DNA of 64,000 nt from Gonocerus acuteangulatus. Taxonomy: Eukaryota; Arthropoda; Insecta; Hemiptera; Coreidae. Positions 45,375 through 55,988 of the stretch are shown here, in pieces. The notes under the pieces are model-generated. The model made no database searches. It saw only the letters and a list, made by a program, of their open reading frames with translations, and was not told the origin of the DNA. The position numbers were made by a program, and so were the translations under genes. Where the stretch lies: contig OX328125.1 of NCBI GenBank assembly GCA_946811695.1, forward strand, positions 104,070,176-104,134,175, given 5' to 3'. Position 1 is the first letter of the stretch. Each line of letters opens with the position of its first letter.

Positions 45375-46080
45375 AACTGTGATTAATTTCATGACTAATG
45401 ACTAATGATTAAATGAGTGATCGGGATGTGACTAACGATTGATGATTGTTTAACACTAGATTTAGCAGACCAGTCATTTTGACTGGTCGTGCAATTTCAA
45501 TTCAAAATTCCTACTACATATGTAGGTATAAGTAGAGAATACATTTAATGAACTTAATGTTACTTTATATATATATTATTAACAAATATATTTTTTGTTA
45601 TTGGCATTTATACCGGTACCAGGTCTGGTAAATCTAGTGTTAATCATATTTCTCTATGACTAATGATTGACAACTAGCTGCTTTCTAGCCAATGATTGAT
45701 GATTGATTATTAATGATTAAACATGCTTTGACTAATTAGTGATGATTACTGCCTAACGTTACTCAGATTAATGATTAGAGACTATGAAATGACCCGATTT
45801 ATGATTGACGATTAGCTGGTTCATGAAGGAATTCCAAAGCCCAATGTATTTATAGTATGTGTAAACACGTTTGTATTAGCCTAATACTATAAGTATTTGC
45901 AATGTTAGTCATCTCAATCATTAGTACAGACTGTCAATGATTGACTAGTAATGATTGATTGATGATTAACTTCACATATGATTAATGATTAAATCGAGTT
46001 GCGATTAACTTATTTTATCCTATGATTGATTAGTCATAAGTAAAATTTAATTGATTTGTCAATCATTTGTTGATTTGTGC
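45375..46080. repeat. Degenerate TGATTAATGATTGA-rich tract
   Basis: Dozens of overlapping TAATGATT, TGATTGAT, TGATTAAT and ACTAATGATTG motifs over about 700 bp, interrupted by the MITE at 45454-45639. It looks like an old, drifted short tandem repeat. The motifs also match PBC-Hox-type TGATNNAT sites, but nothing shows function. Confidence 0.7.
45454..45639. mobile_element. piggyBac-type MITE (TTAA duplication)
   Basis: Ends CACTAGATTTAGCAGACC and the inverse GGTCTGGTAAATCTAGTG are flanked by TTAA on both sides (45450-45453, 45640-45643). 186 bp, with a small subterminal hairpin (GACCAGTCATTTTGACTGGTC region). TTAA target and termini fit piggyBac. Confidence 0.9.
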
Positions 46081-46145
46081 CCTACTCTGATTTCAAGCCT
46101 TGAGATTCTTCTATTTATATTTTATGTTATTAATCTATTCCTTAC

Positions 46146-46289
46146 TGTATTGTTTTGGTGCTGAGAATGGGGGCATACAGGTCTTGCTTCCTTCACCAGT
46201 GTCACTGCAGACTAGACCAGTTTCGCAATCAGAGTGTCGTCTGCAGAGTTCTCCTTGTCCGAGTCCGTAAGGGAACATGCAGGAACCAC
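46146..46289 (-). CDS. Host gene internal exon B, cysteine-rich
   Basis: Minus-strand block of 144 bp with acceptor GGTTAG and a strong donor (ACA|GTAAGG). It completes the glycine codon split with exon A, then encodes 47 codons (GSCMFPYGLGQGELCRRH, DCETGLVC, KTCMPP, APKQY) and leaves a single A. That A joins GC of the exon at 11444-11532 as a serine codon. Reading past the donor gives SKE and a stop, so a shorter terminal form is also possible if the intron is retained. Five cysteines continue the pattern of exon A. The intron to exon A is 1171 bp; the intron to exon C would be about 34.6 kb. Confidence 0.75.
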
Positions 46290-46726
46290 CTAACCACAAA
46301 ATAATATCACATTTCAGATTTTATTTGCTTGTTGTCGGAATCATATTAATGATCTATTGACCATAAAAGGTTTTATTTACGCTTTAGCATAACCTTCTAC
46401 GCTTAAGTAATTTAAGCAGGGACCGAAAATAACTATTAGTTTTTATTTCAAATGAGTTTCACTTAACCTTTAATTTTTATTATTGGGAAATAAAAATTTC
46501 ATCGTAATTGATATATTTTATTATTTTTTTTAAAACAATTTTCTAATAATTTTTATTTTAAAAACTTAAAAATAAAAATTATTTCATAACAGTTATTCAT
46601 TAATTTTAAAAATATGAATTATCAAGTAATTTTTTGTCATAATTTTTAGGAAACATTTAATTTTTATTTCGGTCCTTGAATTTAAGTAAACAAGATTATC
46701 CGTAGAAGATAGTATATTCGTATATG

Positions 46727-46727
46727 T

Positions 46728-46787
<60 letters not shown>

Positions 46788-46795
46788 CTCTCTCT

Positions 46796-46869
<74 letters not shown>

Positions 46870-46897
46870 ACCCTCTCTCTCTCTCTCTCTCTCTCTC
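46727..46897. repeat. (TC)n microsatellite
   Basis: About 170 bp of TC with a few interruptions, in the intron after exon A. The apparent SLSLS and REREREREER proteins on either strand are artefacts of the repeat. Confidence 0.95.
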
Positions 46898-47224
46898 CCG
46901 CCCCTCCCACTCACCCCTTCTCGCCCCCTCTTCCACTCAGTTCGGGTGTAACTGGTCTATATTTAACAAGCTGTAACGCGTTTGCTACAAAATAGTTATT
47001 CAGATAAAATTTGTAATAAAATTGATTATCTTTAAACTTTATAATAAAGAATTTGCGCTCAAATCAACCATTGTGGAGATATTTTGAAAAGTAACAAAGA
47101 AACTAATAAATGTTTGTGGTTTTTCGGCTGTCAAAAGTTCTCCCGAGGTCGGCCATGTTGCATAACTTGTATTTTTGAGATTCATACTAATATGTACAAA
47201 TTAAAAAAAAAAAATAAAAATAAA

Positions 47225-47378
47225 TAAAAAAATATTCTACCCTACCTTTTGCAAGGTACAATTATTTGACTGTTTGCGTGTTGACCCGAGGAGGCATCAT
47301 CAGTTGATGTGAAATCGATAAAATTACTAGTAAGTCAAACTGTTTTTATTTTAATAATTGACCTTCTGAATATTTTTT
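47225..47378 (+). repeat. Diverged member of the hammerhead-like foldback family
   Basis: Ends with TTTTAATAATTGACCTTCTG, as at 19526 and (inverted) 53600, and holds a diverged core at 47286-47317. Only about 80 bp from host exon A. Confidence 0.45.
47286..47317 (+). other. Hammerhead-ribozyme-like motif 6 (diverged)
   Basis: CCGAGGA (U4 changed to C), G, GCATC/GATGT stem, GAAATC. Same architecture including the extra G, but core substitutions make activity unlikely. Confidence 0.35.
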
Positions 47379-47460
47379 AAGGAAACCATTGAAAACTTAT
47401 TGGATCACTTTTAAAAAAAATCACTACAATCTTAAAGAATATAGAAAAAACTTATATTAC

Positions 47461-47587
47461 CTCCGTCTACATCTACGCAGACATATCCTGCACAGCAGTG
47501 TTCATTTGCTGTGCACCTCTTTCCGTAGCAGGGCCCCTCCATTTCTGTGTCTTGCAGCTCATGGAGGGTCTCCATAGCACCTGGGTT
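47461..47587 (-). CDS. Host gene internal exon A, cysteine-rich secreted-type protein
   Basis: Read on the minus strand, this 127-bp block is preceded by a pyrimidine-rich run ending TTTTAG and followed by the donor GTAATA. It encodes 42 codons plus one base, from NPGAMETLHELQ through MEGPCYGKRC and EHCCAGYVCVDVDG. The C-x4-C-x5-CC-x4-C spacing is typical of small disulphide-bonded secreted proteins. The last base joins the first two bases of the exon at 46146-46289 as a glycine codon, without a frame break. No signal peptide is visible, so at least one upstream exon must lie at higher coordinates or beyond the window. The resemblance to insect 'prohormone-3'-type precursors is from memory and uncertain; a colipase/Dickkopf-like cysteine-rich protein is an alternative. 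Confidence 0.72.
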
Positions 47588-47703
47588 CTAAAACAAAAAA
47601 TCAATTTTGGTTAAGGTACCATTTTAACAAACGTACAGAAAGAAATAGTAAAGGAATTTTGTGAACTTGTGAAAGAACTTTTCTTTCCGAAGGGCTGCGT
47701 TAT

Positions 47704-47854
47704 TCTTTTTTTTAGGCACACAGATATCCATCGTGCAGTGGGGAATTTTCTCAACGATTCGTTAGATTAGAAAACTCCTGCTGTAGGTAGGACTCGAACC
47801 CTCAGCTCCCACTCAAGAATCCAAGGCGTTAGCTACTAGACCACGAGGAGACCC
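47704..47854 (-). mobile_element. tRNA-derived SINE, type 1, diverged
   Basis: On the minus strand GGGTCTCCTCGTGGTCTAGT, AGCTAACGCCTTGGATTC and GAGGGTTCGAGTCC. Same family as 8010-8173. It lies about 120 bp upstream of exon A in the transcript direction. Confidence 0.75.
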
Positions 47855-48708
47855 AAATGCGTGTTTTGCCAAATTTAACGAAAATATAAAAACTTTTTCT
47901 GGAAAGCAATAGGAAAACAATTTAGAGTTTACCTCAAGTCCTAATTTAAGGATTTAAAGTGAATTTTTACTTCTTAGAAGAGAATGTTAACCAAAGAGGT
48001 ACAGGTGCGCAATTTTCCGCGTTAAATTTATTGCGGCCCTCCCTAATTATCTTGTCAAGAAATTCACTTAGTTTGTTGGAGGGACTTATCTCCCTCAAAA
48101 TATCCATCCATCATTAGTGCTTTAGAAAAACAGCTGATCGATACTTATCAATTTATCATAAATGACATTCTAATCTTCCGTCTTATCTTATCCGTGTCGT
48201 TTTATTTATGAAATATTTTGTAGGGAGTCCATTAATTTACTTTAAGCTTTGAAAATCGATCCGCTTTTAATAAGAGCATGTTTTAGACAAACTCCGAAGA
48301 ACCGAACAGCTACACTCATGTAAGCTCGTTATGTTCTGAAACTAACTTTTAGCAGTTAAATAGTCTGAAACCCCTCTGCACTGTTCAGAACTCACATTCT
48401 CATCAAAACTTTGGGACTCAAAAACGGCTGTCAAAAGTTCCATACAGACATCATAAAATTAACATGAGGCGTAGTACACCTATTTATTGAACTTTAACCG
48501 TTTATGACCACGAGTTTGCATTTAGCTTTGTTTAAATTTTCCATTCCAATTCTAACTATTACGTTACGTCCTGTTGGTCGGGAATTTTATGATGTGAACA
48601 CATTTGTAACTAACGTTGTCGTTTGGAATGTACAGAGGACAATCATCACCTCTGACATGACTAGAAAATGGTAGGAACCTTTATAAACTTATAAATAACT
48701 AGCTGTTA
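47855..48708. other. Intronic sequence, no gene seen
   Basis: No supported feature between the SINE and the Helitron. Confidence 0.4.
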
Positions 48709-49423
48709 CCCGGCGTGCTATGCTACACCTACTTTCTGCATATAGAAGAGCCCCAAAAAAATTAGAAACCAAAAGAGTATTATTAAAATCTAATAACACA
48801 AACCTCTAACTGTTTCGAACCCGTGACCTCCCAACTTTGTGTCCTAGACGACTTTGACCTAACCTATAACACCCCCGTAGCAAGACATACATTTATGCCA
48901 AGTTTGGTGAAAATCGGTCTAACGGAGTGGATTTTTATAAAAAAAAAAAACAAAAAAAAAAAAAAAACATACAGACTGCAGCTGGTAGACGTTTTTGACT
49001 TGGCCTATGACAATCCCCTGATCAAGACCAACCTGTGTGCCCAGTTTGATCAAAACATATAGAACGGTTTTGATTTTATAGGGAACAAACAAACAGACAG
49101 ACAGCTGGTAGAGGTTTTTGACCTAGCTTACGGCACTCTCCAGATTAGGATCTACCTGTGTACCGAGTTTAGTCAAAATCGGACGAACGGTGTGGAGACG
49201 GTATCGAGTTTATTCAAAATAGGACGAACGGTGTGGATTTGTATAAGGCACAAAAATATAGACAGACATCTGGTAGATTTTTTTGACTTAGCCTAGGAGA
49301 TTTCCCGTATCAAGACCTACCTGTCTGCCAAGTTTGGTGTAAATCGGTCAAACGGTGTGGATTTGTATAAGGAACAAACAAACAGAAAAACAGACAGACA
49401 CGTGATTTTTATATATATATAGA
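48709..49423 (-). mobile_element. Helitron, complete non-autonomous copy
   Basis: On the minus strand it begins TCTATATATATATAAAAATC at 49423, preceded by A, and ends with hairpin GGTGT-AGCATAGC-ACGCC then GGGTAACAGCTAG at 48709, followed by T. That is the 5'-TC...CTRR-3' structure with A/T flanks. Inside are four diverged repeats of a segment like TTATACAAATCCACACCG...AAACTTGGC. 715 bp, no protein. It defines the family also seen at 9690 and 59815. Confidence 0.82.
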
Positions 49424-49937
49424 TAAGGTTACTGTAAATAATAAACTGAATATCTTATGACAGGACTTAATAAACGAACTTACGACATGTGCAATAGAGA
49501 CTTTACAGTAAAACAACTTACAGAATGCAGAACACAACACAAACTTTTGTTTGTTGAAGGCAGCTAGTAACATGAACACAATATTCTCATACAAAACATA
49601 AAACTGTCCAATCTCATTTGAAGACATCTTATGAATAATAAGCATCATTCGGGCATATTACATACATTTTCATATGTTCATGGGACTAAGGGAATCGAAT
49701 TCTAATGTTGGTTCATTAGACCTTATAAGTACCAGAGGGAGTGAAATCGCTCAAGAAGCAAAAGACTTATATATAATAAAATGACTCCTAAATAGACTAA
49801 TGAGCAGAACATGTTTTTGAATGATATATTATGAGTGAACAATAACTTAGAGTTACTTTTCATGTTCCTAAAACTACTATATTGGTAATATGTTGGATAA
49901 AGTAAAACAATTTCTCGTTGCCGTCCATATTCAATGT
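49424..49937. other. Intronic sequence, no gene seen
   Basis: No SINE, element end or supported frame. It leads into the 73-bp array. Confidence 0.4.
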
Positions 49938-49939
49938 CT

Positions 49940-51483
49940 TCTACTAGATCCAGAATCCGTCTGATGCTGCCCTGCCACCTCTGAGGTAGAGGAGGTGGTG
50001 TCAAGTCCCTGAAGAGGAGGTTCCAGGATCCTCCTGATGCTGCCCTGCCACCTCTGAGGTAGAGGAGGTGGTGTCAAGTCCCTGAAGAGGGGGTTCCAGG
50101 ATCCTCCTGATGCTGCCCTGCCACCTCTGAGGTAGAGGAGGTGGTGTCAAGTCCCTGAAGAGGAGGTTCCAGGATCCTCCTGATGCTGCCCTGCCACCTC
50201 TGAGGTAGAGGAGGTGGTGTCAAGTCCCTGAAGAGGGGGTTCCAGGATCCTCCTGATGCTGCCCTGCCACCTCTGAGGTAGAGGAGGTGGTGTCAAGTCC
50301 CTGAAGAGGGGGTTCCAGGATCCTCCTGGTGCTGCCCTGCCACCTCTGAGGTAGAGGAGGTGGTGTCAAGTCCCTGAAGAGGAGGTTCCAGGATCCTCCT
50401 GATGCTGCCCTGCCACCTCTGAGGTAGAGGAGGTGGTGTCAAGTCCCTGAAGAGGGGGTTCCAGGATCCTCCTGATGCTGCCCTGCCACCTCTGAGGTAG
50501 AGGAGGTGGTGTCAAGTCCCTGAAGAGGGGGTTCCAGGATCCTCCTGGTGCTGCCCTGCCACCTCTGAGGTAGAGGAGGTGGTGTCAAGTCCCTGAAGAG
50601 GAGGTTCCAGGATCCTCCTGATGCTGCCCTGCCACCTCTGAGGTAGAGGAGGTGGTGTCAAGTCCCTGAAGAGGGGGTTCCAGGATCCTCCTGGTGCTGC
50701 CCTGCCACCTCTGTGGTAGAGGAGGTGGTGTCAAGTCCCTGAAGAGGGGGTTCCAGGATCCTCCTGATGCTGCCCTGCCACCTCTGAGGTAGAGGAGGTG
50801 GTGTCAAGTCCCTGAAGAGGGGGTTCCAGGATCCTCCTGATGCTGCCCTGCCACCTCTGAGGTAGAGGAGGTGGTGTCAAGTCCCTGAAGAGGGGGTTCC
50901 AGGATCCTCCTGGTGCTGCCCTGCCACCTCTGTGGTAGCGGAGGTGGTGTCAAGTCCCTGAAGAGGGGGTTCCAGGATCCTCCTGATGCTGCCCTGCCAC
51001 CTCTGAGGTAGAGGAGGTGGTGTCAAGTCCCTGAAGAGGGGGTTCCAGGATCCTCCTGATGCTGCCCTGCCACCTCTGAGGTAGAGGAGGTGGTGTCAAG
51101 TCCCTGAAGAGGGGGTTCCAGGATCCTCCTGATGCTGCCCTGCCACCTCTGTGGTAGAGGAGGTGGTGTCAAGTCCCTGAAGAGGGGGTTCCAGGATCCT
51201 CCTGATGCTGCCCTGCCACCTCTGAGGTAGAGGAGGTGGTGTCAAGTCCCGTAAGAGGGGGTTCCAGGATCCTCCTGATGCTGCCCTGCCACCTCTGAGG
51301 TAGAGGAGGTGGTGTCACGTCCCGTAAGAGGGGGTTCCAGGATCCTCCTGATGCTGCCCTGCCACCTCTGAGGTAGAGGAGGTGGTGTCAAGCCCCTGAA
51401 GAGGGGGTTCCAGGATCCTCCTGATGCTGCCCTGCCACCTCTGAGGTAGAGGAGGTGGTGTCAAGTCCCTGAAGAGGAGGTTC
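49940..51483. repeat. 73-bp minisatellite, about 21 copies
   Basis: Units of 73 bp (TCCCTGAAGAGGGGGTTCCA, GGATCCTCCTGATGCTGCCC, TGCCACCTCTGAGGTAGAGG, AGGTGGTGTCAAG). Variants (AGGAGG/AGGGGG, GATGCTG/GGTGCTG, GAGGTAG/GTGGTAG) recur in ordered runs, suggesting block duplication. Each unit has an internal inverted pair CCACCTC/GAGGTGG. The array begins inside the 3' end of the LINE fragment at 51485-51760. Confidence 0.95.
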
Positions 51484-51484
51484 A

Positions 51485-51760
51485 CACAGTACCGGAGGCT
51501 GTCATAGAACTTAATATGACGCCTCCGTATGAAGTCTTGAACAGAGGGCATCATCAGCTCATCGTGGAGGAGGGACGGCTTCTTCCTTCGGAGGGTAATG
51601 TGATGCACGTCCCGAAGCAGGACCCCGTTCTAGAAAGGTTGAGCTGTCTGAGTCTACTGGGATTCATGTACGCTCTCAGGAAAAGCGAGAGCTGGGCCGA
51701 TCGCAATATACGATTCAGACGAAACGTCTTCAGCCGGGCTTCTTGACATGCGGTCAACAT
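51485..51760 (-). pseudogene. LINE reverse-transcriptase C-terminal fragment
   Basis: Minus-strand frames read LKTFRLNRILRSAQLSLFL and LNLSRTGSCFG, then (after a phase change) DELMMPSVQDFIRRRHIKFY, DSLRYCVNLLFRDL. The PSV-DFI-RR--KFY-SL pattern resembles the C-terminal end of insect Jockey/R1-type RT proteins. The 73-bp units then continue the frame as PPPLPQRWQGSIRRIL. Upstream RT is missing; the identification rests on weak similarity. Confidence 0.4.
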
Positions 51761-53370
51761 ACCTCAGACATGAGCTGGTGAACTTCTCCTAGGTAGTTGA
51801 ACTTCGAGGACAACTAGATCCGTTCACCCCTGACCTCGAAGAGCGAGGGCAGGGAATCATGATTAGTTTTATCCAGTCTTCTGATTGGTCAATGCTTTTA
51901 GCGTAATTGAGTTCCGCGCAGCCAATTAGATTCCTTCAGTCCCAGAATCAGGGACCTCTGTTATTTGGTCAACCTATATCCGTTTTCTCTGTTAAAAAGC
52001 CTGGGGAATTTTTTATATTTTGACGATGAACAGGATAATTTGTTTTCGTCTGTTTAATGCTAAGGCCAGAAATTATGTTTTATTTTTTGGGGGACTCTCC
52101 TCCCAAAACCTGGTATATATAATTTTCACACCAAAGTTTGGACGAGTTAATCAGCAAAACTGGTCCATTTGAAGGGGATTATTACTAATGTACCTAACAA
52201 AGCCTCATGGATGTTCATTTTGGTCATTTGAGTGTGTAAAATGCCGTTTTTATAGGATACCTCATTGGAATAGTTATTTAAGGTTAAATGTGTAAAAACA
52301 ACCGGTCCCGGGGACAAGGGTCTCCTCTTGGTCTGCTGTCTAAATTTGAATAAAAAAAGTTTTAAATGAACACCGTAGTCCGACCGCAAACAAAACAACC
52401 AGAAGGGGTGTGGCCGGAGAGAAGCAAGGCCTTCATGCGCTAAAGGCAGCGCGTGCGTAATACCTTGTTCGTTTGTTTGCTATTGGAATATAAAAGCCTG
52501 GATGTCATCCTGGGAACCCAACTAGGTACTGATAGTATCCAAAGTGAAACTTGGCTATCGCTACTTTCACACAGCTATATTCAGAATACTTTAAAACACG
52601 ACCATATTATAACCTGTTCAAATAATATAGCAGCCTCTGAAAACTTCATATTCTAAAACAAATTACCTATTTAGGGAAATTGTATATATTATATTTACTA
52701 TTCAAAGGGTTACAAAATTATATACGAAGGTCATACTACGACATCATCCTGTCATTTTGGCACTTAGGTTTATCATATCTTAATGAGTAGCTCCATTAAA
52801 CCTAGAAAGCCTACTTAGAGATGTAAATGTTCTCAGACATGCGAGCTAATGGACCAACTTGAATAATCCAGAGGACATCCTTCAGACAACACTATTTTCA
52901 AAATACTACTAACCGCTTAGTACGCAAATATTAATATAAGCAATCATTATTTATGCCCATATATAATAATGCGCTAAATTGGATCCACAGCCCTTTTCTT
53001 TACACAGTCTGCAGAACCTGAATTGGTGACCGACCACGTGCTGTTGGTATTATAAAAGGGTGGCAACCTGTAGATAGCCCGGCGTTAATAGCCTAATTGT
53101 TGATACACCGTTTAACACGAAAAAAAAATTACAGTGTGCCGACAGGCGTACTCTTCTGAATAAGAAACTTGGATAGGAGCAAGCTGGGAAGAAAGTCGTT
53201 ATTTTTGTACAAGAGATTATAGATTTAGAAGTAATTTTTGGGGGGAAAATTTTTTTTTTTGGCCATTAGAACCACTGACCTTTTTTTCATTTTTAACACA
53301 AATTTCCGTTATTTTGGCTAGTTTCAGTTTTAGTGATTTATTAAAAAAAAATTATTTATTTAAGCTATTC
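51761..53370. other. Intronic sequence, little recognisable
   Basis: No supported gene. A diverged SINE family C piece may lie at about 53010-53110 (GGGTGGCAACCTGTAGATAG). The rest shows no repeats I can name. Confidence 0.4.
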
Positions 53371-53565
53371 TAAACACTAAATTGCCAAGGGTCCTGGGTT
53401 CGATTCCCACTATAGGGTAGTGGCTTTTCTTTGGAAAATAGAATAGGGATGAGCCCTACAATGGCTAGAAAAAGGTGGTGACCTATAGATAACCCGCCCC
53501 AAAATTCTAATTTAATTATAATGGTCGTTAAAATTTAAATTAATAAACACTAAGGCTAAATACGA
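53371..53565 (+). mobile_element. tRNA-derived SINE, family C, 5'-truncated
   Basis: Starts near the B box (CTGGGTTCGATTCCCACTAT) and continues through GGCTAGAAAAAGGTGGTGAC and CTATAGATAACCCGCCCC to a ...GTCGTTAAAATTTAAA end. Confidence 0.75.
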
Positions 53566-53662
53566 CGGTGAACCTTGTTCTCAACTATGTTTTCATAAAT
53601 TGGCAGAAGGTCAAAAACTATAAAAACTTCAATTTCTCATCAATTTATTTTAGTAAGGGCTC

Positions 53663-53694
53663 TACATGTTTCGTACCACTAGACGCCTCTTCAG
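53663..53694 (-). other. Hammerhead-ribozyme-like motif 7
   Basis: Minus strand CTGAAGA, G, GCGTC/GGTAC imperfect stem, GAAACATGTA. The surrounding 53590-53770 resembles the left arm of the palindrome at 19147 (AAGGTCAA... at the outer end, TTAAGTAGGTACATTT after the core). Confidence 0.42.
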
Positions 53695-54054
53695 GAGCAA
53701 CTTAAGTAGGTACATTTCAGGTCAGCCTCAATTGACCTCAAGAATATGGCGGAACGGATGTTAAACCTAATCTAAGCCTAAACTGACTACATATCGTCGA
53801 TACAAAAGCAAAGTAACGAATGTGAAAAGTTGTTGGTACCTTATAGATAACATTATATATATTTTATCTCACGCTATATTTTAATTAGACTTAATGCAAA
53901 TTCGTTACTTTGATTATCTGTAATTGATAATTATTTTTCTTTAATTTTCGAGAGTTTTCCATAATTTACACCAGTCCAAAAGCAACCAGACATTTGTATC
54001 GACGATATATACAATACTTGATTGGCACTTACACAAAAACATAATAAATAAACT

Positions 54055-54427
54055 GGGGTCTCCCATGGTCTAGAGGTTAGCGCATTAGATTCAAAAGCGA
54101 GGGATGGTGGGTTCGATCCCCACCGGCGGCAGAAATTTTCTCATCCCAGGGCTCGTCGGAAAAAAAACCCTCTACCGTATTTGCCCCTATAGGCCCCCTG
54201 TTACAGGACTGATATATATATATATATATTTATATACATATATATATTCACCCTGAGACAAAGTATATAGTATTCGCATAGCAAGGGATCGAACCAGAAA
54301 AATGCGTCCATCTTGAAAGGGGGGTTTCTGAGATCAAAATTACTCGTTGGGAAAATCCCTCGCTCCGCCCTGGATGTCGGCGCTAATGGCCTAGGTGTTT
54401 AAGCGCCGTAAAAAAATAAATAAATAA
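54055..54427 (+). mobile_element. tRNA-derived SINE type 1, interrupted
   Basis: Head GGGGTCTCCCATGGTCTAGA, GGTGGGTTCGATCCCCACCG B box, and end CGGCGCTAATGGCCTAGGTG...AAGCGCCGT with an (A)nTAAATAAATA tail. Between 54170 and about 54290 it is interrupted by a SINE family B end fragment (CCTGTTACAGGACTGA) and a degenerate (TA)n. Confidence 0.75.
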
Positions 54428-54885
54428 ACTGTAGGCTCACTCAAACAATAAGCCGGGAATTATTGTAAATTTTTGCCAGATATAACTGAATTTTGAATTT
54501 AATAACTAAATTGTAAGTGAAATACATAACAGATGGACGTAACACGATACTAAGCTTTGAGAGTTTATTCCCGCGTGTGGTTGTGATGTGCACGTGAAAT
54601 TTATTGTATAGTTTGAAATTCATCCTCGAGACTAGCGAAACGACACGTTCCTGATATGTAAATTATTGGATGCTTCATTTAACACCACAATGTACGTGAC
54701 ATATTCTCTATACCGTCCATGTTTGCACAATCACCACAAACCACAACACGGCTGGTATCATTCTGATATATCCTATTTATATCGATAAAACTGATACAGT
54801 TACTGATTAAGTAGGCCTTTCAAGGGGTTCACCGCCATGAAACAAAAATCTATTTTATTTTGCTAGATCATTTTAAATGATGGGG
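54428..54885. other. Intronic sequence, no gene seen
   Basis: No recognisable feature. Confidence 0.4.
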
Positions 54886-54992
54886 AGGAACCCCGCTTAT
54901 AAAGTTGACCTCATAACGCAATCCGGAAGTGCCGACTAGAAACTTTTGCGTTTCAGAACCCCTAGTGTCCGACAATAACGGTTGTTCAAATT

Positions 54993-55064
<72 letters not shown>

Positions 55065-55988
55065 TACATTTGTCCTCAAAAATAGTCCGATATTGATGAA
55101 ATTTTGTACATAAAGCTTTCGTCCAATTTGAAAGGTCAAGTTCATTAACCAGCAGAATCCGCCCACAGGAACATGTTTTTTAAGCGAAATTCGCGCGAAA
55201 AAAAAATCGTTGCGCTTACTTCTTATTCTTGCAAGTACTCGTTTTATAGGCTTCTTGGCATAGTAAAACGAATGAAACCATTTTTAAGGCGATAGCTTTT
55301 ACCGTTTTCGAGAAAAGTGGCAAAATAGTTGTTGAAATGCGTTTTTGGTTTGGGTACTTAGACTCATGGGATTCAGTTAAAAAAAATCTGTATGTTTTAA
55401 ATTCATATACACAAACATGATTAAATTTTGGTTACGTTTGGAGTTAAGGAAGGATTAGAATAAAATATTTTATTAATAGACATGAAAAGTTTTGGGGACT
55501 ATTTTCCTTAATATCTCGAAAACAGTTTGGAAATATCATAAGCGGATCGTTACCATTCGAAAGCTTACTAAATGCTCTACAAAAAAATGTCTGAAACAAT
55601 TTTCGATTAAGCGATGTCAATCGGAGAAATAATTGCTTAAATCTTCAACTGTGTTTTTTTTTGTTTATTTGAACGGTTTTTTTTCTTTGTTCAAATCACT
55701 TTTTAATCTATTTTTTTTTTTGTTTTAAATCGAATTTATCTGTAAAATTAGTAGTATAGTCAAAGAAAATAAGAAACAGTAAGAAGTGTGCTTCTAGAAC
55801 GAACCTTCACAAGTCTGGTATTCAGGTAAGAGGTATGGAACCTTGCAACGGTGACCTATTTGGGATCATAAATTATTTTATGAAAGGCCTAACAAAAATT
55901 ATAACTGTTTCTATGTCAACCTTTCCAACATTAGGGCTAAGAAGGGAACCGCGCTAAGATGATGCAGTTCCTGCGAGTCGGACTTTTT
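54886..55988 (-). repeat. Family A, nearly complete copy
   Basis: The best reference copy. On the minus strand it runs from the head GTCCGACTCGCAGGAACTGC (near 55988), through the core (TTTCTCCGATTGACATCGC, GTTTTCGAGATATTAAGG, AGTACCCAAACCAAAAACGC), TTGACCTTTCAAATTGGACG and (TA)n (54995-55061). It ends CCGTTATTGTCGGACACTAG ... TGAGGTCAACTTTATAAGCG. About 1.1 kb; no inverted termini, no coding and no A tail. Confidence 0.75.

Noticed and set aside
46593..46951. RERERE and SLSLSL frames over the (TC)n tract
   Set aside because: Pure microsatellite translation in both directions.
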